Shown in pieces: positions 1-9,209 of a stretch of DNA of 64,000 bases; the stretch's first letter is position 1; every line of letters starts with the position of its first letter. The notes beneath the pieces were generated by a model. It was not told the origin of the DNA and ran no database searches. It worked only from the letters and a program-made list of their open reading frames with translations. Source of the stretch: Rachicladosporium sp. CCFEE 5018 (lineage: Eukaryota; Ascomycota; Dothideomycetes; Cladosporiales; Cladosporiaceae); contig KZ111150.1 in the NCBI GenBank assembly GCA_002077045.2, positions 196,934 to 260,933 of the forward strand, in the 5' to 3' direction. A program made the translations under genes and the position numbers.

Positions 1-1176
1 GTATGACTCGAGCTCATAGAGCGCGTGTATGAGTGACGACAGCGCCATGTATGCTTTCTCGTTGGTACGCTCAGCCATGATCATGTTAGTGCGAGACATG
101 TCCATGTATCGCTCGTACTGCTTCGCCTCCACGAATCCAAGGATGTCCAGATCAGGCTCGGTCTCGTATGTCGTGATGTTGCGATCGCTCTCAGAAATAT
201 GCACAGCAGTGCGACCGTACTCGAAGCCTTTAGCTAGCTCGTCGAGCGCTACATCGCGCTTTCCACCAGGCGCGTGTTCGTCCTCGACTTGGTAAGTGCG
301 TGTGCTCTTGACAGATGCGAGACCACCACCTGGAATCTCAGATTCGCCGTTGACCGTTTGCGTCGATTGAGTTGCTTCAATGTCGCTACGCACGACGAAA
401 GAGCTTGCTGTTGGGGCAGCGGCCACCATGGTCTTCGAGTATCGTTCAACATTGATGGTGATGGCGGTCTCGTACTGCTCTGCATTACCCAGGTGGAGCT
501 TGCCCTTGTATAGCGGCGTTGGTCTGACTTGCTTCACTCTTGGGACTGAGATCTCGTCGACGGCCTGAGCGAGCGTGCCGAAGACACCGGCTCCATCGTC
601 ACAGAACTGACGCAGGATGCCCTCGTTCTGAGCCTTGATGGGATCCTTGCTCTCCTCCTTGAAGCCAAAGTCCGAATCGTCAAAGTCAACTCCGAGTACG
701 GTCAGTTGCATATCGTCCTCCAGGAGTTTCGCCCTGATCTGGGGCAAGTCATCTACGTCCATCGGACCTCGTGCGTCGGTGACTAGAACGATCTTGCGAT
801 CATACTTGAGCTTCTTACAGGTCTCGGTGATCATCTGGATTGCTACAACCATAGCAGAGACGATGTCGCCACCCTCAGTATTGCTCACGACGAGTTCTCG
901 CTGCAGCTTGCGGATCTGCGGCATCTGGACCTGGGCGATGCCGTGCAGGATGCTGATGTGTTCGTAACCTTCGCCGAGCGACTTTAAGGTTTCATCAGTA
1001 CGCACTGCGACCACGCCAGCCATGGCTGTCTTCCTGCCGGTGGCGACAGTCGACATGATCTTGTCCCAGACGTACTCGAGGGCGAATTCGAGATTGGTTT
1101 CCTTGCGACCATGGCTGCGCTCGCCCGTCGTCGAGCCGACGTCAACTATGTAGACGGTGGCCTCCTTCTGCGCCAT
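1..1176 (-). CDS. KU80: Ku80, ATP-dependent DNA helicase II subunit 2 (3' part outside window)
   Basis: The reading frame is open from an ATG at 1174-1176 to the window edge, giving 392 codons with no intron. The protein starts MAQKEATVYIVDVGSTTG, a von Willebrand A-type fold typical of Ku N-termini, with the strand KIVLVTDARGPMDVDDL near residue 135. From about residue 240 the text (PRVKQVRPTPLYKGKLHLG and a following linker) matches the start of the Ku beta-barrel that encircles DNA ends. Ku80 pairs with Ku70 in non-homologous end joining and telomere maintenance. The remaining barrel and the C-terminal arm lie beyond base 1. It is divergent from the next gene. Identification rests on fold and motif recognition; confidence is high. 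Confidence 0.9.
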   Translation of the reverse strand, partial: MAQKEATVYIVDVGSTTGERSHGRKETNLEFALEYVWDKIMSTVATGRKTAMAGVVAVRTDETLKSLGEGYEHISILHGIAQVQMPQIRKLQRELVVSNTEGGDIVSAMVVAIQMITETCKKLKYDRKIVLVTDARGPMDVDDLPQIRAKLLEDDMQLTVLGVDFDDSDFGFKEESKDPIKAQNEGILRQFCDDGAGVFGTLAQAVDEISVPRVKQVRPTPLYKGKLHLGNAEQYETAITINVERYSKTMVAAAPTASSFVVRSDIEATQSTQTVNGESEIPGGGLASVKSTRTYQVEDEHAPGGKRDVALDELAKGFEYGRTAVHISESDRNITTYETEPDLDILGFVEAKQYERYMDMSRTNMIMAERTNEKAYMALSSLIHALYELESY

Positions 1177-1488
1177 GACTGCTGTAGTCCTGGACAAGAG
1201 TAGGTGTATCTACATGATCTATATCTAAGATCCTCAAGGCGGTAGAGGTGAAGTCAACATTTGGTTTAGGCAAACGCGTCGAGAGTCGCGGCGCATGACT
1301 CGCGCCCAAAGTAATGACGTCTCGATCAAACGCCGAGGTCCACACATATATTGGCATTGAAGCGCTCCCGTTCCATCGATCATCTCGTAGTTCTCATATT
1401 AGTAATTCCAAGTCCTACACCATCCCGTTCTTCAGGCTTCTGGAAATACTGTTTTTGCGAGGCGCTACCTCTCACTCGACAATCGACT
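1177..1488. promoter_or_regulatory. Shared upstream region of Ku80 and the TMEM205-like gene
   Basis: This 312-bp stretch lies between two divergent start codons and must hold both promoters. An upstream in-frame ATG at 1351 could lengthen the plus-strand protein by 46 residues, but those residues look like leader sequence. No specific binding site is recognised. Confidence 0.5.
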
Positions 1489-2095
1489 ATGCCCGCCCTC
1501 GCCTCCCTCTCCGACCCAAAAGTCTACCACATCCTCACGTACGGCACATTACTCGGATCCAACCTTTATCAGACCTTCCTCAATGGCCCAGTATCATACA
1601 AAGCCCTTCCTCGAGCATCTTTCTCGACTCTGCAGCAAGCCATCTTCCCGCCATACTTCAGTCTCCAGTCGGCATTGCCAATACTGCTCGCATTGACATG
1701 GCCGGGTGACAAGATCGCAGGCGTTGCAGGACGAGAGCTGCGGAAAGATAGCGGATGGGCTGGCATACTATCAGGAGAGAATTTCTGGGTTGCTGGAGTG
1801 CCGGTGGCGTTGATGTTCTTGACGAGTGCGGTGAATCTGGTGTGGTTTGGACCGGCGACGACGAAGATTCTGAGGGAGAGGAAGCATCAAGGTAGGTGGA
1901 TCAGATCCGATGCCTAGATCGCGCAATGCTGATCCAGAACAGAGACGAGAGATGGTAAGAGATACTGGGATAAAGGCGATCACTCGGCCGAGATTCAAGA
2001 ACTTCAACATCCTGCATGGCATTGCATCGGCAACAAACCTGGTGGGCACATTCGCGGCGCTGTACTATGGAGCTGTGCTCGCAGAGCGGATATAG
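1489..2095 (+). CDS. TMEM205-like (DUF4149) membrane protein
   Basis: Two exons, 1489-1891 and 1938-2095, are joined across a 46-bp GT-AG intron to give 186 residues. The start MPALASLSDPKVYHILTYG is chosen because hydrophobic, family-like sequence begins there. About four membrane segments are visible: around YHILTYGTLLGSNLYQTF, SLQSALPILLALTW, NFWVAGVPVALMFLTSAVN, and GIASATNLVGTFAALYYG at the C-terminus. The pattern, including the GSNLYQTF segment after the first helix and the late charged loop before the last helix, fits the TMEM205/DUF4149 domain of fungal membrane proteins of unknown function. Its 3' end converges on the aldolase gene with only 29 bp between them. Confidence 0.75.
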
Positions 2096-2124
2096 ACGCA
2101 AGATATACCCTGTATAGTCTCCGC

Positions 2125-3088
2125 CTACAGCTCCTTCTCGAGCTTCAGCCCTTCAGCAATCCCCTCCATGATCTTCGCCTTCGCCTCTTCATTCAAACTC
2201 TGCAGCGGTCTTCTCGGCACTCCACCATATCCGTACGCTCCCTCGATCGCCGCCTTTGTGCCCGCGATCGCGCTCTTCGTCAGCACCCAATCGGCCTTGC
2301 TCAAGACCTTCTGCAGCTTGATCGCCTCCTCATACTTCCTCTCACTCCACAGGCTCCAGAGCTTGACACAGAGCTTTGGCAAGACGTTCGCGCCTCCCGC
2401 GATAATACCACTGCCTCCGGATGCTGCAGTCTGTACGGTAAAGTCCGCGATGCCGCCAAATGCCATCCAACCCGAGCCTTCTGAAGCAGCGGTCACGGCG
2501 TTCGTAGCAGTCGCTACTCGCGTAAGTTTGCCAGTTTGTCCGCACGTGAACTTTGCTCCACAGATCCTCCCTTTCGTTGCCTCTACAAGTCGAATCATGA
2601 AGTCCGAGTCCATGTCGACACCCGCCACCGCTCCAGGGTAGTTGTAGAGTATCACAGGTAGTGGACTTTTCTCAGCCACTTCGGTGAAATACTCAAAGAT
2701 CAACGCCTCGCTGCTCTGCGCCTTATAGTAGCTAGGCGGGAGAATCAGCGCGTACTCAGCGCCTGCATCGGCCTGCTCTTGACATGTCTCAATTGTTCGC
2801 CGGACGCTGTTCTCACTGCAGCCTGCTATCACGGGTACGGAGGCGAAGCCAGCTTCATCCAGTGCTTTGCGTGTGGTCTGCGTGACTAGTGGCTTTCTCG
2901 GCTGAGGAGAGGTGGGCTGCTTCGCCGTTGGAGCCCAAAGTCACGAGTGCGGCCAGACCTGCTTTGGCGAGACGCACGGCATGGCGGCCGATGGTGGGTA
3001 GGTCGAGATCTTCGGTCTCAGGGTCGAAGAAGGTCATTGTTGGTGCGTATATGCCATGGCGGAGGGGGCTGCGCGTCTTAGTCGACAT
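2125..3088 (-). CDS. gaaC: DapA-family aldolase, probable 2-keto-3-deoxy-L-galactonate aldolase; apparent +1 frameshift
   Basis: The frame opens at ATG 3086-3088 (MSTKTRSPLRHGIYAPT) and reads to GSNGEAAHLSSAEKAT. One extra base near 2887 then breaks it, and the product continues in the other frame as VTQTTRKALDEAGFASVPVI to the stop at 2125. The total span of 964 bp is one base more than 321 codons, as expected for a single-base insertion in a protein of about 320 residues. Family marks are GSNGEAAHLS (substrate loop), PVILYNYPGAVAG with the catalytic Tyr, and GAKFTCGQTG with the Schiff-base Lys. No splice sites could absorb the shift. It may be a true lesion or a sequencing error. Its divergent neighbour is a gaaA-like reductase, the arrangement known for D-galacturonate catabolism in Aspergillus, so this role is preferred over other DapA-type aldolases. 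Confidence 0.72.
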
Positions 3089-3711
3089 GATGGGCTCGTC
3101 GTTGATAACCTGCTGGGTGCTGTGATCTCACTTCCGAAGGGCGTGACAATGCGGGACAACGGTGATTGCAACAAAGAAGTCGATATGGCAAGGATTGCAG
3201 AGAGATAGCTACCGTGATTCGAACGGGGAAGTGCTCACTACCACTTGATATCCCGATCGTGTTCCCGTCGTGCAACGAAAATGCCTGCAAGTGGAACAGC
3301 TCGTCGTGGCTCACCTAGATGAATGGGAAAGACGGACGCCGACAGCCTGTTAGTCTGCTGCAGGTACCAGGGCAACTCGATTGCCGACTGGTGGAAGAAG
3401 GTGGGAGATGAGCGAGAGAAAGATCATCCTCGAGTGGGAGAACAGGTCAATCCACCCCACCACCTCGCGCCAAAGTTGTTCCGAGTGACAAAGATGCTCC
3501 TTCCTCGATATCGGCATATGATCCGCGACTGCATCCGCACATACATCAACAACGACGCATGTAGCAAACATTCGTAAATACGTGGTAAGTATACCACACC
3601 TTTTCCTCTGCTTTTCCTTCTTCTCCACACTTGTACACCCGTTTCTCGTCTTGAGGCACCTAGCTCAGGTTGTGTGATCACAACAAATCATCATCGAACA
3701 GCGTAAAAGTC
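3089..3711. promoter_or_regulatory. Divergent promoter between the gaaC- and gaaA-like genes
   Basis: This is a 623-bp region between two start codons pointing away from each other. In Aspergillus the orthologous pair shares one galacturonate-inducible promoter. I found no perfect copy of the GaaR-type element TCCNCCAAT. A one-mismatch copy, TCCACCAGT, reads on the minus strand at 3387-3395. This is weak evidence. Confidence 0.4.
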
Positions 3712-4962
3712 ATGGCGAGGCCACTTAATGTCCTCATGGTGGGTACTGGCGAGTATACCACTGGCTTTGTTGGTGGCGGGCAGTCAGGAAGCGACAAGAA
3801 GGTCGGCGTTGTAGGCCTCTCCCTTTTCGACCTCCGGCGGCGCGGCAAGGTAGGCAAGCTGTCGATGGTCGGCACATCTGGCAATAAATTCCCAGCAATT
3901 CGCGAGCATCTCAACAAGAACATCACGCAATACTATAATGGCTTGGATACTTCCTTCGACTCATTTCCCGGCAACGAGGAACGCGATCCGGAAGCCTACA
4001 AGACAGCCATCGATGCTCTCTCTCCTGGCGATGCAATCACCATCTTCACCCCAGACCCAACACACTACCCCATAGCTCTCTACGCCATTCAGAAGAAGAT
4101 CCACGTCATGATCACGAAGCCGGCCGTCAAAACTCTCCAAGAACACCAACATCTCATAGCTGAAGCCACCAAGCACAACGTCTTCATTTACGTAGAACAC
4201 CACAAGCGCTACGATCCAGCCTACGCAGATGCTCGGAACCGCGCTGTCCGCGGCGAGCTGGGCGACTTCAATTACTTCTACAGCTACATGTCGCAGCCCA
4301 AGTCACAACTCGAGACGTTCAAGGCTTGGGCAGGGAAGGATAGTGATATCTCTTACTACCTCAACTCGCATCATGTGGATGTGTGTGAGAGTATGGTGCC
4401 GGAGTATCGGCCGACGAAGGTCACGGCTAGTGCTTCAACTGGTACGGCGACGGATCTGGGGTGTGTGGCGGAGACGGAGGATACGATCACGTTGCTCGTG
4501 GACTGGGTCAAGAAAGACGGCTCAGGTCGAAGAGCGACGGGCGTCTATACGGCCTCCTGGACTGCTCCGCAGAAAGCTGGCGTGCATTCGAACCAGTACT
4601 TCCACTTCATGGGCTCCAAAGGTGAGGTGCGCATCAACCAGGCAAAGCGAGGTTACGACGTCACGACCGATGATGCAGGGCTGATGTGGTATAATCCCTT
4701 CTACATGAAGTACGCGCCTGACGAAGAGGGCAACTTTGCAGGGCAGGGTGGATACGGGTATGTGAGTTTTGAGAAGTTCGTGGACGGGTGCAGTGCGGTC
4801 AACGAAGGTAGGAAGAAGATCGAGGATCTTGATCGGTCGGGACTGCCGACGCTGGCCAACACGATAGCTACTGGGGCGATTCTTGAGGCAGGGAGGAGGA
4901 GTCTGGATGAGAAGAGAAGTGTAGAGATTGTGGAGGAGGGAGGAAAGTGGAGTCTGAAGTAA
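3712..4962 (+). CDS. gaaA: Gfo/Idh/MocA-family oxidoreductase, probable D-galacturonate reductase
   Basis: A single exon encodes 416 residues from ATG 3712 (MARPLNVLMVGTGEYTTGF), with a Rossmann nucleotide-binding start (VLMVGTGEYTTGFVGGG). IFTPDPTHYPIALYAIQ and HVMITKPAVKTLQEH give the family's conserved Lys-Pro after strand 5 (usually EKP, here TKP), and YVEHHKRYDPAYADARN provides the catalytic-region His/Lys cluster. The C-terminal half is the usual alpha/beta dimerisation domain, ending GGKWSLK. The reaction inferred is NAD(P)H-dependent reduction of D-galacturonate to L-galactonate, the first step of fungal pectin-monomer catabolism. Support for the substrate comes from the divergent aldolase neighbour. 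The general family call is firm and the substrate is inference. The 3' part is repeated at 24039-24613. Confidence 0.8.
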   Translation: MARPLNVLMVGTGEYTTGFVGGGQSGSDKKVGVVGLSLFDLRRRGKVGKLSMVGTSGNKFPAIREHLNKNITQYYNGLDTSFDSFPGNEERDPEAYKTAIDALSPGDAITIFTPDPTHYPIALYAIQKKIHVMITKPAVKTLQEHQHLIAEATKHNVFIYVEHHKRYDPAYADARNRAVRGELGDFNYFYSYMSQPKSQLETFKAWAGKDSDISYYLNSHHVDVCESMVPEYRPTKVTASASTGTATDLGCVAETEDTITLLVDWVKKDGSGRRATGVYTASWTAPQKAGVHSNQYFHFMGSKGEVRINQAKRGYDVTTDDAGLMWYNPFYMKYAPDEEGNFAGQGGYGYVSFEKFVDGCSAVNEGRKKIEDLDRSGLPTLANTIATGAILEAGRRSLDEKRSVEIVEEGGKWSLK

Positions 4963-5038
4963 AACGAACTCATATTTGTATCACTAGTACTCATGATCTG
5001 GACGTACTGGCGCTGTAACTCTGGGATTGTGTAGCTCC

Positions 5039-8000
5039 TCAAGTACCCACCTTGGGCAACTCCGTCGATGCTTTCGATGCGCCTTTCCCCAGTGTCTTTG
5101 TCGCCGCCACCGTCCCATTCTGCGCCATGGCTTGGGCTCCCGTACCAAGTACCACTTTACTCGACGCTGCTGCCTTGGACAAGGGTGGCGCTGCAGTCGG
5201 TCCAGACATAGACTTCAGCGTCGATCCCGGCGATGCAGGCGTTGCCTCTGGTAGCTTCTCTTTACCATGCGACGGTATGTATGTCGAAGTTGTCATACTG
5301 GCGCCGGGGTTTCCTATCAAGCCAGCAACGTTTGGGTCCGGCATAGCACTAATGAAGCCTTGCATGAACGGGTTATCCCAAGGATTCGGTCCCTGCCATC
5401 CAAGTGGATGCGGATCTGGAGCGAACTGAACCGGTCCGCCAGGTGATGCAAGCCAAGACGTCGCGCCGATCCGTGTCAAGCCTGACATGTCTGGCGGTGC
5501 AGTCGTCCATCCGACCTTCGGGTCTGCATGAGGGCACATTACGGTGCCTCCACAGGTCATGGCCGGTACAGCAACAGCACTCGGTTTCCCTCCGCCGGCC
5601 CAGTGACACATGAAGGGCGAAAAGTCACCTGGCTTGAAACCAGGCACGGCGGAGATCGTGCACATTTGCTCTCCGGACGTGGCGAACGCTGTGTTCGCCG
5701 TGTAACAGGGCGTGAATGATCGCGACGCTGTGTGAAGGACGTGAGATGCAGCATAGGACGTCCAGCCCACAACATCGTTAGTCCAGCCATAAGCGTAGTG
5801 CGGATTTGGACAGATGATGTCTTTACAGAAGCTCTTCGCCTGCATCCATGTAGTCGCAGAATCACTAGCGACGCAGTTGCAACTATACAAATCATTGGCT
5901 CTGGTGTCTGTCATCCGCGAGATGATGCAAGTCCCGACTCCAGTAATAGTCGACTCTGGCCAGGGTACTGCATCGCACTTCTTCGGGAAGGGCCGAGCGT
6001 AAGTGTAAGCGCTGTTGGGACAAACATAGAGATCCTGGCAGAGCGTCGAGGCCGGGAAGATGGCCGCAGTATTCGTATAGTCATCACCGCTGAGATGACA
6101 AGCGCAGAGCTCTGAGGTGATCTATTTGTCTCCGGGATGGGTGATCGCCGGACCTCGCTTTGTGAAGTGACTGCAGGTTTCGTACTCTGAGAAACTGGGG
6201 TCTTGCGCCCGGCAGGAGGACGTCATTAGACTCCACGGTGCCGTTATAACGAGTCCAGGAGCATTCGGGCATACCTTGGTCCCGCACTGGTCTATGAACG
6301 GTACTGACTCGGTCTGTGGTTGCTGAGCGCACTGGCATGAGGACCACGAGAACGTAGCCCCGCCCTCGGCCGCCGTGAATGTCTTTGTGGTGCACAGTCC
6401 GAAATCAGGGTTCGTTGGCCAAGAAGTGCACTGATTTGGCGCACAAGCTAGATTGAAGGAGGGCCACGCGTTCTGATTTGCGCACACCAGTTGATTGCAG
6501 ACGGTCGTCGGCGCGAAGTCAGGCCTGGTAATCGTCCCGTCGCAAGTACAGAAGGTAGTTGTGGTCGGCATTGCTCCGAGAAGGCCTAGTATAGCGGGAA
6601 CAGAGGTCGTCGAGGTCACACCGCAATTGCCCAAAGTCTTGATAGTGGGCCAATCGCAATTACATGAAGCCGAGCTGAAGAATCTCGTCGTCGGATACGT
6701 CGTCACCGAGTGCTTGGAACTCTCACAGGCCGAGTATGCTTTCCAGTCGGTGACAAGTCCCATGGAATTGACCCCAGAACATCCTTGCAGAGGGAGAGGT
6801 AGAGGTGCTGGCCCATCGCATTCACCGTCCTCGTTCAGGGTAGGCGGGAAGTTACAATATTTGCCAGATTTTCCAACGACGTGGGCTGGACAGCACGACC
6901 CATCTGGCAGAATCAGACCGACCTGGTATTTGCCTGTCCCAACACAATGAAAGACCTTGAAACAGTCACCATCCGGGCCAACAACTGGATCGGCACAACA
7001 GCTTCCGTTCTTGCCAAAGATTCCCGAGAGACAGGTAGGCTTCGGCATCATACTGGATGCCGTAGTTGTCTGAGTCTCGTTCAAGGGGATGATCGTGATC
7101 TGGTTGGTGCCCGGCAGACAGAAGTCGTCGTCGATAGGTATGATCGTGATCGGAGGCGGAGCAACACAGAAGTCGTCCACGACACCGTCTTGTCCCTGAT
7201 CGTCATCGGGACTCACGACTGTATCGTTACCGAATAAACAAAAGTCTATGGCTGCACCGTCCTGACCCTGGTCATCGGCGGGACTGACTTTGGTTCCGTT
7301 CGTGAAGGCACAGCTATCGTAGTCGCCCAACATTTCCCCATCCTCGCCTTGAGTATCATAGGGACTGACGCCCATGGTAGCAGTGATCGCGCAAACCGAC
7401 GTCCAGATTGTAAGACTCTTTCCACCAGTGACACTGCAGCCTTTCACGGTAATGTGCTTGCTCCTGGTACATACAGGTAATGTAGCTGTAGCTAATTTCG
7501 CGCCTACGATGGTCAGTTTGCACCATCGTATCGTATTTGTTGCCGTCTTGGTGATGCAGTCGCTGGCTGTTGACTTCTTTGTTCGTATTGGCGGATTCCA
7601 AGGGGGTCGCCACGGGCCGCCGCAAGTGACAAAAGAAATACACCATATGTTCGCAAATCCGATCAAGGCCAGGGCGGCCCCAGTAGCAGCTATACCCTTG
7701 ACTGCGGCGTGGTCATCCCCTTGTGTAAGATTCATCTCAGGCACTGGCAGCATGCCGATGATCACGTCGGCATTGTCCAGATGAGCACTTATTGGTGGTG
7801 GCACAATGGATGTCATGCCGGAGATGATAGCTGGTGGGCATGTCACAGTGCTCGTGGGCCCCGCTTGTGTGATGTGTCGCTGTCGGATACATGGCGGCTT
7901 TGTAGGAGCGATCCAGTTGCAGTCCGTGTAATGATAGTGGTATGCGTCACAACAATCTGACTGAGACAGGCAGTGCCAGCTTCTAGACTCCGGCTCGTGG

Positions 8001-8211
8001 ACCCTATCTTGAAACACTCGCTGTCGTGGCATGTGTCATATAGAGTCGAGTCTAACATTCGAGGATCCGCGTGCCCGGTGCTCTGCCCCTCTTCGTTGGG
8101 CTCCTTGGTCAGAATGAGTGTCTTGGTCAGAGTCGAACGGCAGTCGATCGTGATATCGGCCTGGATGAGAACCCAGGCCAAGACCAGCCCGAGGCAAATC
8201 AGCTTTCCCAT
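5039..8211 (-). pseudogene. Cysteine-rich giant secreted protein, copy 1 (short form, disrupted)
   Basis: The frame starts at ATG 8209-8211 (MGKLICLGLVLAWVLIQAD), a clear signal peptide, and runs to about 7,900. There the coding text moves to another frame, with no usable intron to explain it. The second frame continues through a membrane-like segment (GAALALIGFANIWCISF), three acidic repeats of the PDDDQGQDG type, and five cysteine modules ending in [VI]C[PA]N or MCPH, to the stop at 5039. A TAG at 6122-6124 interrupts the frame inside the third module; the same frame continues after it. Unlike copies A and B it lacks the six N-terminal PGQ modules. It ends 77 bp after the gaaA stop, exactly as copy B does after its gaaA copy. 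With a frame change and a stop it is probably decaying, unless readthrough or an unusual intron rescues it. Function unknown. Confidence 0.7.
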
Positions 8212-8843
8212 TGCGCAGCTGAACTGCGGTGAGAAGTCCCGATAGCGTCGAAATAAGTGGGTTCAAGATAGTTGACTGCGTCTCAATACCAAAAGCGACT
8301 CAACACACTGTGCGTTCTTGAAAGCTCTGCATGTAGGTATACTAGTGTTTCTATTCGCAGACCAGTGTCAGCGAAGGCGATTGCGTACAGCGAGCGGTGT
8401 TTGCTGCACTCGCTACTCCACGCTCGTGCGCGGCACTCGTGCAAAAGCAGAGTCACCTCGGAGTATCAAAGCCCAATGCTGCGGCAGTGCGCTTGCTGCG
8501 AGGATTGGAGTCCTACACCGTTCAAGAGATCAGGCAGGATTGGCGACGTAGAAAGAAAGGAATCAAAATAGAGAATTAGGAGACCACAAGATTGTACAGC
8601 ATATCCGCTGAAGGAGTCAAGAGAACCACGTGACTCAAAGTTCGGGTCTAGGTAGATAATCATAGCGCTTCCTCGTGCTTGAGTAACATCCACAGTAGCC
8701 GACGAGCTGCAGCCACAAGATGGGAAATGCCGTAGTCGGGCAGCCCTGGGTCGTTGATTCTACACTGGAATTGTAAGGTGAGCACTTCGTAAGTGCTACC
8801 CGGCCTTCTGCGCCTCGGAACACGCTTTGCTGCTGTCAGAAAT
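8212..8843. other. Intergenic stretch upstream of copy 1
   Basis: It should carry the promoter of the copy 1 gene. No other gene, repeat or RNA is recognised in these 630 bp. Confidence 0.4.
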
Positions 8844-9002
8844 CTACTGCGTGTTCACCTTCGGTAATTGTGTCAATGTCTTCGACGCAGCTTGAGTAAG
8901 CGTGCGAGTGGCTGCAGTTCCGTTCCGCGCCTTGTCCAGGCTCCCTGTAACAAACATCACCAATTTAGACGCTGCTGCGTTCGACACTACAGAGTTCGCC
9001 TT
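8844..9002 (-). pseudogene. Relic C-terminus of a further cysteine-rich giant copy
   Basis: A short minus-strand frame ending at TAG 8844-8846 encodes a tail (KANSVVSNAAASKLV ... NGTAATRTL ... TLTQLPKVNTQ). It aligns with the C-termini of copy 1 (GTVAATKTL ... STELPKVGT) and copy A (GGTAASSTLAKAP ... STELPKVST). The body of the gene is absent. It indicates that the array once held at least one more member between copies 1 and A. Confidence 0.7.
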
Positions 9003-9209
9003 GAGCCCTCCGAAGGTTCTCCTCGAAAGACATAGGGCCTGTAATACTGCTGTTGTAAGCCCACGCTCTCTCACCGGTCTTGATAACATCAGAACCTGCA
9101 CTAGAGTGACACGCGTGATAGCACAGGCACGTCTGAACTTTTCTGATGGCGCCCTAAGTGCTGTCCTTCGATCTGTACAGCCATACTTGCTTGGTTCTGT
9201 TGAGATTTC

